NCBI RefSeq assembly: GCF_026130605.1
Contig: NZ_JANFAU010000005.1
Span: 1 to 64,000, forward strand
DNA length: 64,000 bases
Source: Sphingomonas lycopersici
GTDB taxonomy: Bacteria; Pseudomonadota; Alphaproteobacteria; Sphingomonadales; Sphingomonadaceae
Direction of reading: 5' to 3'
In this document: positions 18,801 through 25,364 of the stretch, piece after piece
Numbering within the stretch: the first letter of the stretch is position 1
Layout of the letters: the number at the start of each line of letters is the position of its first letter
Made by a program: the position numbers and the translations under genes
The notes under the pieces: generated by a model
Told to the model about the DNA's origin: nothing
The model's input: the letters and a program-made list of their open reading frames with translations, nothing else
Databases searched by the model: none

Positions 18801-19850
18801 GAGCACGAAGCCGGTCATCCCCGGCACCGGCCAGCCGATCGTGATCGGGCCGCCCGCGACGATATCGCCGCGCAGACAGGTCACCGCACATTCGGTCGGG
18901 CCGTAGCCGTTGACCAGCCGCCGCCCTTCGGACCACAGATCGGCGATATCGCGCGGCAGCGCCTCGCCGCCGACATAGAGCAATTTGAGATCGGGCAGCG
19001 CGGCGGCGGGATTGCTGCACCCGCTGCTGCGCAGCAAGGTCGGCGGCGGGCAGAAGACCGTCGCCTTCTCGTCGCGCAGCCAGCCGATGATATCGGGGCC
19101 GAGCCGCGCCGCATCATCGTCCATCACCAGCAATGTCGCGCCCGCGGCGAAGGCGAGCCAGGTTTCCTCGATCGAGGAATCATAGGCCGAGGACGATCCC
19201 TGCACGACGCGATCGCCCGGCCCCAGCGCGAACTCCCCCAGATCCGAGGCGACGAGATTGGCGATGTTGCGATGCTCGATCATCACCCCCTTGGGGCGCC
19301 CGGTGGTGCCCGAGGTGTAGATGACATACGCCAGCCGATCGGCGGCGATATCCTGCGGCAACGCGTTCGCTGCGGGCGCCTCGGCGAGCAACGCGGGCAC
19401 ATCGAGCAACCGCGTCATGTCGCCGCACACCGGCGCGAGCCGCGCGATGCCCGGCTGGTCGGTCAACACCGCGACCGCGCTCGCGTCCTCGACGATCTCG
19501 CGCATCCGCTCGTCGGGGAAAGATGCGTCGAGGCAGGTGAAGGCGGCGCCGGCCTTCAGCGCGGCGAGCTGCGCGACGTACAGCGCCGACGAGGTGCGCG
19601 GCAGGTGGATCGCGACGATCTCCTCGCCCTGCACCAGCCCCGCGAGATGCTGCGCGAGCCGATCGGAGGCGGCGTCGAGCTCGGCATAGCTCAGCTGCTG
19701 GCGCGCGGGACGGTTGCGCCCCGGCGGAATATCCAGCGCCGGCCGGTCGGCATGATGCGCGACCGCAGCGCGCAGGAAATCGTGGAGCAGCGGCCCCAGT
19801 GTCTCATCGGATGTCGCGGCGAGCGAACGTGTGGGATCTTCAAACGCCAT
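15846..19850 (-). CDS. Pls/PosA-family single-module peptide synthetase (A-T-membrane/hexapeptide domains)
   Basis: A 1334-residue protein, almost the length of Streptomyces epsilon-poly-lysine synthetase. The adenylation domain spans residues about 30-515: YTSGTTGRPKG at 178-188, NGYGPTE at 314-320, YRTGD at 397-401, and the A10 lysine K507 in GGKLNR. A carrier domain follows with the phosphopantetheine serine S566 in GGDSL. There is no condensation or thioesterase domain. Instead, from about residue 635 onward come hydrophobic membrane segments alternating with left-handed beta-helix (hexapeptide) soluble domains. The eye-aligned pocket reads D224 S225 E228 C267 Y292 G294 G315 V323 T324 K507, and the acid at E228 could suit a basic substrate. 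The family makes amino-acid homopolymers or modifies products at the membrane. The gene is alone and leftward. The product is unknown. Confidence 0.85.
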   Translation of the reverse strand: MAFEDPTRSLAATSDETLGPLLHDFLRAAVAHHADRPALDIPPGRNRPARQQLSYAELDAASDRLAQHLAGLVQGEEIVAIHLPRTSSALYVAQLAALKAGAAFTCLDASFPDERMREIVEDASAVAVLTDQPGIARLAPVCGDMTRLLDVPALLAEAPAANALPQDIAADRLAYVIYTSGTTGRPKGVMIEHRNIANLVASDLGEFALGPGDRVVQGSSSAYDSSIEETWLAFAAGATLLVMDDDAARLGPDIIGWLRDEKATVFCPPPTLLRSSGCSNPAAALPDLKLLYVGGEALPRDIADLWSEGRRLVNGYGPTECAVTCLRGDIVAGGPITIGWPVPGMTGFVLDDDLAVLPDGQQGELCISGAGVARGYRNRPELTLEKFVDHPRLGRLYRTGDLVHREEDGSFFYHGRIDAQVKIRGYRVELGEIETRLASLPGVRAAGCRLQDHRGTAELVAFVVAEDPATPPDGDALRAQLATTLPRYMVPTRIGVIDELPVSVGGKLNRAALPMLELAAVVVDRHNVPAETEMEQLLAVGVADILKRPAAVSVEDDFFEDLGGDSLSAALLVTLLREDPRTDWITVSDIYDARTVRALALLADRAVPEDDAGEVLVREGQVRPVLANVVQLSWLTGELLIGSWVTWIAAFRLLPPVFGRLGLVSFILLSPLIAIAAAAVYVPVSIAFAVAVKRVVIGRYRAIRAPVWSNYYLRHWVVFQAVRLIPWPLLQGTVFQQIALRALGARIGRGVHLHRGVDLRRGGWDLLEIGDYAAIGQDARVGLVELDRGDIVVAPITLEAGATMRVRSGVEGNCRVGAGSVLTALSVLNAGKSIPPGELWDGVPAGPVGPAPAAPPVPPRQLSPLAHGVSLMLAEGAAAFVAALPAELLTIATCLAAGIGFEEVWRWIYHPTFDSRVAVAVLGLTVLSIPLTLIWTALMSRMMGRVRAGTIGLRSPAYIRVWVKTGLLIRAGEWLSGTLFWSMWLRLAGMRVGRKCEISTIIDVTPELCEIGAETFFADGIYLGGGEARNGSIALAPIRLGRNTFLGNHAVIPAGEHLPDNILIGIATVADSREIVTGQSRFGHPSFDLPRREVIEVDRSLTHDPSAIRYINRMFWEVLRFTLPIVPLLLTAVWYAMLVHAQDMVASPLVYLLLVVPAATLVPLVALCFTVLALKWLLIGRVKPGQHALWSCWCSRWDFVYVAWAKLANLVLQGLEGTFILPIYLRLMGLTIGKRAVLGPQFAQVVDPDMIHIGDGATVSAMFQAHTFEDRVLKTDKVFIGKGATVSGATVPLYGAVIGDHTHVGPHSVIMKHEHLLPGLRFQGVPTKVYGREG

Positions 19851-19920
19851 CGCCGCGCCCTATCGACAAGATGGCGCGCGTCAACGGCGACGTAACGATC
19901 GGGTGAAAATGCCTTTCGTT

Positions 19921-20016
19921 CGTCATTCCCGCGAAGGCGGGAATCCATTCACCCAGACCTCAGCGATAGAAGCGCAACGACGGTATGAATGGATTCCCGC
20001 CTTCGCGGGAATGACG
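19921..20016. repeat. Palindromic repeat, CATTCCCGCGAAGGCGGGAA family
   Basis: Perfect 30-base arms (19921-19950 and 19987-20016) flank a 36-base loop. Each arm itself folds around GCGAAGGC. It lies between the Pls-like gene start and the PRC-barrel gene stop. Related copies lie at 44820, 48832 and 61881. Confidence 0.9.
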
Positions 20017-20045
20017 AAGGAGGGGTTGCGAGGATCGACCTGCGT

Positions 20046-20420
20046 CTACCAGGGCGGCGCGCCATAATAGCCGAAGATGATATCGCTGTAGCTGCGGAAG
20101 CTCGGCCCGCCGAGGTTGCGCAGCTCGACCGCATCGTAATTGGGCGCATCCTTGAGGATGTTGCGATCGAGCGGAACGACGAACCCGCCGTGCCCCGGCG
20201 CATAATCGAGCAATCCCCAGGGCACCGGATGAAAACGCTCGCCGATGCCGAGAAAGCCGCCGAACGACATGATCGCATAGAGCACCCGCCCGCTCACCTT
20301 GTCGATCGAGAGATCGTCGACATGGCCGAGCCGGTTGCCGGCGCGATCGAAGACCGGGGTGCCGTTGACGCGGCTGGACAGGATCAGCGCGTGATCGGTT
20401 TCCTGTGCGATCGGGGCCAT
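20046..20420 (-). CDS. PRC-barrel domain protein
   Basis: A 124-residue small protein with the PRC-barrel pattern VFDRAGNRLGHVDDLSIDK followed by GRVLYAIMSFGGFLGIGERFHPVPW. Such domains occur in photosystem H subunits, in RimM and in many stress-linked alphaproteobacterial proteins of unknown role. It has no signal peptide or catalytic residues. The ATG at 20420 lacks a strong ribosome-binding site. It sits upstream of, and in the same direction as, the Pls-like gene, but a palindromic repeat separates them, so co-transcription is uncertain. Confidence 0.8.
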   Translation of the reverse strand: MAPIAQETDHALILSSRVNGTPVFDRAGNRLGHVDDLSIDKVSGRVLYAIMSFGGFLGIGERFHPVPWGLLDYAPGHGGFVVPLDRNILKDAPNYDAVELRNLGGPSFRSYSDIIFGYYGAPPW

Positions 20421-20488
20421 GGTGTCATTTCCCAGCCGGAACGACCGGCTGTGGTCTCAACGCTCGACGAGGCGGGACGTTCCGCCTC

Positions 20489-20579
20489 CTTGTGTCCCCG
20501 CGAAGGCGCGGACCCAGAGCCAAACAATACGCCGTTGTTTGACTTGGCCCCTGGGTCCCCGCCTTCGCGGGGACACAAG
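20489..20579. repeat. Palindromic repeat, TGTCCCCGCGAAGGCGGGGA family
   Basis: Inverted arms of the form CTTGTGTCCCCGCGAAGG lie around a 38-base loop. One arm carries a single-base variant (GGCGCGGAC). It is upstream of the PRC-barrel gene. Related copies are at 24282, 42721 and 55656. Confidence 0.85.
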
Positions 20580-20611
20580 AAGGCGGATGTTAGGGCCGCC
20601 CCCCTTCCCTT

Positions 20612-20680
20612 CCACCCCGGCGAAGGCCGGGGTCCAGTCACGACCGGCCCGATGCTGGACCCCGGCCTTCGCCGGGGTGG
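20612..20680. repeat. Palindromic repeat, CCCCGGCGAAGGCCGGGG family
   Basis: Two inverted arms CCACCCCGGCGAAGGCCGGG and complement flank a short loop, directly after the COQ4-like stop codon. A nearly identical element with the same loop core (CGGCCCGATG) is at 55721-55790. It could act as a terminator-like structure. Confidence 0.85.
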
Positions 20681-20690
20681 TAGCAAGGGC

Positions 20691-21563
20691 TTACTCCGCC
20701 GCAGCCGCGAGCGCAGGTTCGGTCGGGCGCGGGTCCTCCGCCACCGCGGTGGTCCAGTCCCAATGCCCCGCCGGGAGCACGTCTGTGATGCCATATTCAG
20801 CGCGGATCTCGACCAGCGGACGGTCGATCATCTCGCGCCACGGCACCAGCATCAGCGGCATCTTCCAGTTCCGCCCCTGCTCCGCGCCGACGAATTCGGC
20901 ATCGAGCTGGACCTTGAAGCCTTCCGGATAATGCAGCCCGCTCTTCATATAGGTCTTGGCGCGAAGATAGGTCGAGACGCGGTTGAAGAACGCCGCCAGC
21001 TCGGGACAGAAATAATTGTAGAAGGCGTACATATTGGCGGTGAGCAGCGCGACCTCGCCGGCGTGATTGGTCTCGAAGCCGGTCACCATATGCTCGATAT
21101 CGTGGGTGAAGGTGCGTTCCTTGAGATAGAAAGTGTAATCGCTGTCGACCTTCATCCCCTGGAAGAAATAATCCATCTGATAGCCGCTGTTGGCGAGGAA
21201 ATCGTGGATTACATGGCCCAAAGTGCCGGGCTTGCAATGTTTGACGTCCTCGACCTTGAAGTCGGACAGCACACGGCGATCGAGCCAGTCGCGGAATTCC
21301 GGCAGCCGCGCCTTTTCCTCCTCGAACAGCCGGAAGATCGCGGGCATGTCCTCCAGATTGTGCAGGATCTGCGCCACCTCGGGGATGAAAGCGGTGTTGG
21401 GCATATCGGGCCCGTTGCGGCGCAACATCTCCTGCGCGATCAGCGCGCGGAGCGGGGCGTTGTTGAGATATTTTGACGAGCTGATCAGCACCGAGCTTTC
21501 GGTGGCATGCTGGACGATCGAGCCGTTGAAATATTCGTAATCGGCCTGGCTGACTTCGACCAT
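20691..21563 (-). CDS. COQ4-family protein
   Basis: A 290-residue protein with the exact COQ4 signature HDxxH-x11-E: H154, D155, H158 and E170 in HDIEHMVTGFETNHAGE. COQ4 binds a metal through this motif and acts in ubiquinone synthesis, where it is implicated in C1 decarboxylation and hydroxylation of the quinone ring. Sphingomonads carry several accessory COQ4-like paralogues outside ubiquinone loci. This one lies 57 bp behind an amidohydrolase and heads into a catabolic island, so it probably acts on a related ring or acyl-chain intermediate. The C-terminal tail past residue 270 is Ala-rich and probably disordered. The ATG follows AGGAGAG. A hairpin with a T-run lies just upstream. Confidence 0.82.
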   Translation of the reverse strand: MVEVSQADYEYFNGSIVQHATESSVLISSSKYLNNAPLRALIAQEMLRRNGPDMPNTAFIPEVAQILHNLEDMPAIFRLFEEEKARLPEFRDWLDRRVLSDFKVEDVKHCKPGTLGHVIHDFLANSGYQMDYFFQGMKVDSDYTFYLKERTFTHDIEHMVTGFETNHAGEVALLTANMYAFYNYFCPELAAFFNRVSTYLRAKTYMKSGLHYPEGFKVQLDAEFVGAEQGRNWKMPLMLVPWREMIDRPLVEIRAEYGITDVLPAGHWDWTTAVAEDPRPTEPALAAAAE

Positions 21564-21577
21564 GACGATCTCTCCTG

Positions 21578-21613
21578 AAAAATCAGGCCCGCGACGCGCG
21601 TGCGTCGCGGGCC
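21578..21613 (-). terminator. Hairpin plus T-tract between the amidohydrolase and COQ4-like genes
   Basis: On the coding strand a perfect 12-base inverted repeat (GGCCCGCGACGC, four-base loop, complement) is followed within a few bases by TTTTT. The layout is that of an intrinsic terminator, yet the next gene in the same direction starts 15 bases further on. It may act as an attenuator that lowers COQ4-like expression. Confidence 0.6.
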
Positions 21614-21620
21614 GCTCCGA

Positions 21621-23363
21621 TCATTCCGCTGCCTGCGCCAGCGCGGGTGCGGCGGGCGGGCTGACGAATTCGCCCGGCATCGCGCCGGTGAAACGGCCCT
21701 CGAAGAAGGTCGGCATGCCGTTGACCATCGTCAGCCGCATCGGCGCCGCATCGCGGGTGTAGCGCCACGTCACCCCGAAATCGCCGGTCGGCACGTCGAA
21801 GCGTTTATATTCCTCGCGCCGCTGGATTTCGTTGAGATCGAACACCGCGATATCGGCGCGCAGCCCCGGCTTGATCGCGCCGCGATCGTGGAAGCCGAAA
21901 TGCCCGGCGAGCTTGCCCGTCATGACATGGATCGCTTCTTCGATCGTCACCTTGCCTTCGTCGCGGCAATATTTGGTGAGCAGCAGGATATTCTCGCCGC
22001 CGCCGCAGAACATCTGGCCGTGCGCGGGCGCGTCGGAGATGTTGCCGACGGTCTGCGGATGCTTGAGCAATTCGACCGTGAGGTCCTCGAGCTTGGGGAA
22101 CGGGGCCATATGCACCGTCGAACGGACGCCATTGGCGATGATCCACTCGGCCATCGCATCCGAATGATGCAGCCCGCGCGAGTCGGCATATTCCTTGAGC
22201 GTGATGTTGATCGGCCCCATGCCGTTGTCCGAGTTGCGCAAGTGCAGCCGGTGCGGATTGTTCATCGGGGCGTGCGGCCACACCTTGGTATCCCAGCTTT
22301 CGCGCGCCCGCGCGCGCCAGTCGGGATCGTTGAGCAGCGCGAGCTTGGCTTCCTCGGTCTCGGCCAGCACCACCTCATGCCAGACATAATCGTTCGACTG
22401 GGCGAAGATCAGCGAGCGGGTGAGCGACAAGGTGTTGGTCGGCGAGACATGCGCGAAGCCCGGCCAGATATCATAGCCGTCGGCCTGCGCCTGCTCGACC
22501 AGCGGCTTCATGATCTCCAGCGCGGGCTTCTGGAATTCGAGCGTCGGGATCGCGCCGGCGATCTGGACGCGCAATTTCTTGCCCTTGAGCAGCCGCACCA
22601 GCCGTTCGAGGCTCGCCGGGGCGGACATGCGCATGAAGGTGTCGACGATCACCTGCATCGTGCAGCCGGGGTAGCGTGCCAGCACGTCGATCAGCGCGGC
22701 GAATTCGGCATCGTCGGCGATCAAGGTCGGCACCGGCCGGTCCTGCCCGTCATGATCGAGCAGGTTGGACGACATGCCGAGCGCGCCGGCCTCCATCGCG
22801 TCTTCGAGCAACTCGGCCATCTTGGCGATTTCGGCGGGGGTGGCGACGCGCTTCCACGCGTCCATTCCCATTGCGGCGAGCCGGATCGCGAGATGCCCGA
22901 CGAAGGCGCCGTAATTGGCCGGGATCTTGAGCCGCGTCGTCATCGACCGCTGATATTCGGACCATGTGCGCCAATCCCACGGCAAATTCTTCTGGAACGG
23001 CCCTTCGGGGATATCCTCGAAGAAGGAGAAGATCTTGATCATCTCGAACGCGACTTCGGGATCGTCGGAGATCGGCGCGGCGGAAAAGCCGCAATTGCCC
23101 ATCACCACCGTCGTCGCGCCATAGCTGGGGAGCGGATCGAGATCGGGCTGCCACCACATCGTCGCATCGAAATGGGTGTGGCTCTCGATGAAACCGGGGG
23201 TGACATAGCAGCCGGTGGCGTCGATCACCCGCTCGTCGTCATGCGGGGTGAGGCCGGGCGCGACCTCCGCGATCGTCTTGCCCTTCACCCGCACGTCGGC
23301 GGCGAATGCCGGCGCGCCGGTGCCGTCGACCACCGTACCGCCCTTGATCAGAATCGCGCTCAT
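21621..23363 (-). CDS. D-aminoacylase/N-acyl-amino-acid deacylase-family amidohydrolase
   Basis: A 580-residue cytoplasmic amidohydrolase. The metal-site motif FIESHTHFDATMWW and the TVVMGNCGFS motif, whose Cys is a metal ligand in D-aminoacylases, are intact. Further markers are FAHVSPTNT, TVHMAPFP and the closing GLRADIAVFDL of the composite domain. The start at ATG 23363 follows AAGGAGAGGAAGAGGC. Codons further upstream lack this and run into the divergent promoter. It is longer than characterised D-aminoacylases (about 480 residues). Homologues of this size are common in sphingomonad catabolic clusters, with unknown substrates. Here it is the first gene of an operon with the COQ4-like gene and is divergent from an XRE-type regulator, its likely controller. 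Confidence 0.84.
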   Translation of the reverse strand: MSAILIKGGTVVDGTGAPAFAADVRVKGKTIAEVAPGLTPHDDERVIDATGCYVTPGFIESHTHFDATMWWQPDLDPLPSYGATTVVMGNCGFSAAPISDDPEVAFEMIKIFSFFEDIPEGPFQKNLPWDWRTWSEYQRSMTTRLKIPANYGAFVGHLAIRLAAMGMDAWKRVATPAEIAKMAELLEDAMEAGALGMSSNLLDHDGQDRPVPTLIADDAEFAALIDVLARYPGCTMQVIVDTFMRMSAPASLERLVRLLKGKKLRVQIAGAIPTLEFQKPALEIMKPLVEQAQADGYDIWPGFAHVSPTNTLSLTRSLIFAQSNDYVWHEVVLAETEEAKLALLNDPDWRARARESWDTKVWPHAPMNNPHRLHLRNSDNGMGPINITLKEYADSRGLHHSDAMAEWIIANGVRSTVHMAPFPKLEDLTVELLKHPQTVGNISDAPAHGQMFCGGGENILLLTKYCRDEGKVTIEEAIHVMTGKLAGHFGFHDRGAIKPGLRADIAVFDLNEIQRREEYKRFDVPTGDFGVTWRYTRDAAPMRLTMVNGMPTFFEGRFTGAMPGEFVSPPAAPALAQAAE

Positions 23364-23514
23364 TGCCTCTTCCTCTCCTTGTGCCCGACCCGTTCGCCGG
23401 GACTCGTTCAAACACCCGGCGATTATGCTCACGCCGCGCCGCGCGGACCAAATTGGACAGGGTCAATCGGATCACATAAAGATACGATATGGATCGCCAG
23501 ATGATCTTCGAACG

Positions 23515-24258
23515 GTGAATCGCTCCCCTGGTCAGGAGGCGTTGCTCGCGGTGCTGCGGCGCCATTTGCGCGGCGCCGGGTGGAGCGTACGGCGCATCGC
23601 CGAGGCGCTGGCGGCGAGCGAGCCGACGATCAAGCGCTGGCTCGCCGGGCGCGGGCTGACGCTCGGTCGGCTGGAGGCGCTGGCAGGCTTGTGCGACGTG
23701 TCGCTCGCCGATCTGGTCCGCGAGAGCGAGGCGCCCCCGCCGCACCTCGCCAACGAGCTGACGCTCGCGCAGGAAAAGGCGTTGAGCGAGGATATCCTGC
23801 TCTCCTTCCTGTTCATCGCGATCCTGAGCGGGGAGAATTGGCAGGAACTGGCGCAGGATCTCGCGATCCCCGCGGCGACGATGGAGGCGATGCTCGGCCG
23901 GCTCTACAAACTGGCGTTGATCGATCGGCTGCCCGGCGGCCGTGCGCGCACGCGGATCAATCCGCATATCGTATGGCGCAAGCTGCCGATGCGGCGTCAG
24001 TTCGAATTGCAGATGAAGCGCCAGTTCCTCGAAATGGATTTCAGCGCGGACGACGCGGTTTACGGCTCGACGGTGATCAAGCTGTCGGAGGCCGGCGCGG
24101 CGCAAATGGCGGAGATGATCGAGCGCCACCGCCGCGAGCTTTCGGCGCTCGCGGTGGCGGATCGCGCCGAAAGCCACTTGCCGCGGGGCTGGCACGCGGT
24201 GCTGAGCGCGGCGCGGCCGCTCGATCTGACGCAGCTGCGGGAAATGTCGCAGGGTTAA
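23515..24258 (+). CDS. XRE-type HTH regulator with winged-helix-like C-terminal domain
   Basis: A 247-residue regulator from a GTG start, because no in-frame ATG lies nearby. Residues 24-45 (WSVRRIAEALAASEPTIKRW) form an XRE-like HTH and 48-70 continue the fold. Residues 85-180 (ILLSFLFIAILSGENWQELA through FLEMDF) form a second domain with a helical, MarR-like look. It is a clear paralogue of the regulator at 29824-30606: both have LL-F-F near residue 90, a central L-KL--LGLI-type core, and a charged FE/KEEFL-DF block. It is divergent from the amidohydrolase, with 151 bp between starts. The effector is unknown. Confidence 0.75.
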   Translation: MNRSPGQEALLAVLRRHLRGAGWSVRRIAEALAASEPTIKRWLAGRGLTLGRLEALAGLCDVSLADLVRESEAPPPHLANELTLAQEKALSEDILLSFLFIAILSGENWQELAQDLAIPAATMEAMLGRLYKLALIDRLPGGRARTRINPHIVWRKLPMRRQFELQMKRQFLEMDFSADDAVYGSTVIKLSEAGAAQMAEMIERHRRELSALAVADRAESHLPRGWHAVLSAARPLDLTQLREMSQG

Positions 24259-24281
24259 AATCGAGCGGCGGCCCAAGCCCG

Positions 24282-24340
24282 CTTGTGTCCCCGCGAAGGC
24301 GGGGACCCAGTCTGGGCTCCCGCCTTCGCGGGAGCACAAG
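24282..24340. repeat. Palindromic repeat pair (GTCCCCGC / GCTCCCGC types)
   Basis: A TGTCCCCGCGAAGGCGGGGA half-unit is followed by an inverted CTCCCGCCTTCGCGGGAG half-unit, between the convergent XRE and metallophosphoesterase genes. It may work as a bidirectional transcription barrier. Confidence 0.85.
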
Positions 24341-24345
24341 CGAGG

Positions 24346-25359
24346 CTAACGCGCCAACGTCTGCCCGGTCTCGCCATTCTTATCGAGCAGCCCGGTCAGC
24401 CGGACCAGCGCATAATGCGGCCCGGCCTTGTCGACCGTCACCCAGGCGAGATGATCCATCTTGCCCGGCCCTTCCTGATGCGAGATCGCGCCGACCGTCC
24501 CCATCTGGAAATAGTCGCGGCCGTTGCGCAGCTCATGGCTGTAATAATGATTGTGCCCCGCGATCACGGTATATTTCCGGTTCGCCAGCATCGCCTCGAT
24601 CTTGTCGAACGCGGCGGACTTGAGCGTCCACGCCGGCTTGTGCATCAGCACGAAGGTCCAGCGCACGTTGCGATGCGCGGCGAGCGTGCGACGCACGAAA
24701 TCGACCTGCGCGTCGCTGAACCGCGCGCCATTGATCCCGGCGGTTTCCAGCGCGCGCGATTTGTTGACCTGCGCGAGCTGCGCATTGATCGCCTTTTCCG
24801 TCCCGACCGGATCGGCGGCGAGCGCCTTGAGCACCCCGCGGAACTGCTTCGACATTTCCGGCGACATCGGCATCGGCGGGTCTTCGGTGTCGAGGCACAG
24901 GAACAGCACGTTCTTGTATTCGAACGCATAATAAGGGCTGCCGTGCCGCTCGCGCCACACCTGCAACTCGGCATCGGTGCCCAGATCGTGATTGCCGGGG
25001 ACGTAGAAGAACGGCACGCCCAATTTGGCGACCGCCCCTTTGATATGATCCCATTCGGCGCCGATCTCTCCCTTGTCGTCGGTATAGCCTTCGATCAGAT
25101 CGCCCGCGTTGATGACGAATTCGGGGCGCATCCAGCCGATCTGGTTCATCGCCTGCTCGAACACCCCGGGCCGCGCGAGCCCGGTGCGGTCGCCGATCAC
25201 CGCGAAACGCAATGTCTCGGCATCGGCGACCGGCGCGGCGCTCCACGGCGCCGCCTTGCCGATCGCCGCCCCCGCCACCGGCCGGAAGGTGTCGCCCGGC
25301 AGAGCGGCGCCGACCAGCGCAGTGCAACACAAAAGACCGAAAGCAAACACGCGTTTCAT
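24346..25359 (-). CDS. Calcineurin-like metallophosphoesterase, exported
   Basis: A 337-residue phosphoesterase. It has an N-terminal signal-like segment (MKRVFAFGLLCCTALVGAA). Metal-site motifs are GDRTG at residues 56-60 (the usual D-x-H is replaced by D-R-T), GDLIEG at 86-91, GNHD at 122-125, the His of LMHKP, and GHNHYY. The changed first motif, losing its His ligand, is notable and could alter the second metal site. It starts five bases after the TonB receptor stop, so the two form an operon. That pairing suggests removal of a phosphate from an imported compound in the periplasm. Confidence 0.84.
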   Translation of the reverse strand: MKRVFAFGLLCCTALVGAALPGDTFRPVAGAAIGKAAPWSAAPVADAETLRFAVIGDRTGLARPGVFEQAMNQIGWMRPEFVINAGDLIEGYTDDKGEIGAEWDHIKGAVAKLGVPFFYVPGNHDLGTDAELQVWRERHGSPYYAFEYKNVLFLCLDTEDPPMPMSPEMSKQFRGVLKALAADPVGTEKAINAQLAQVNKSRALETAGINGARFSDAQVDFVRRTLAAHRNVRWTFVLMHKPAWTLKSAAFDKIEAMLANRKYTVIAGHNHYYSHELRNGRDYFQMGTVGAISHQEGPGKMDHLAWVTVDKAGPHYALVRLTGLLDKNGETGQTLAR

Positions 25360-25364
25360 GACGA

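Noticed and set aside
18243..19895. Open frame of 550 codons on the plus strand over the adenylation domain
   Set aside because: Mirror of the Pls-like gene with biased composition. The minus strand carries intact A-domain motifs.
19921..20680. Repeats considered as a CRISPR array
   Set aside because: The units are inverted pairs of differing families without regular spacers, and no cas gene is seen.
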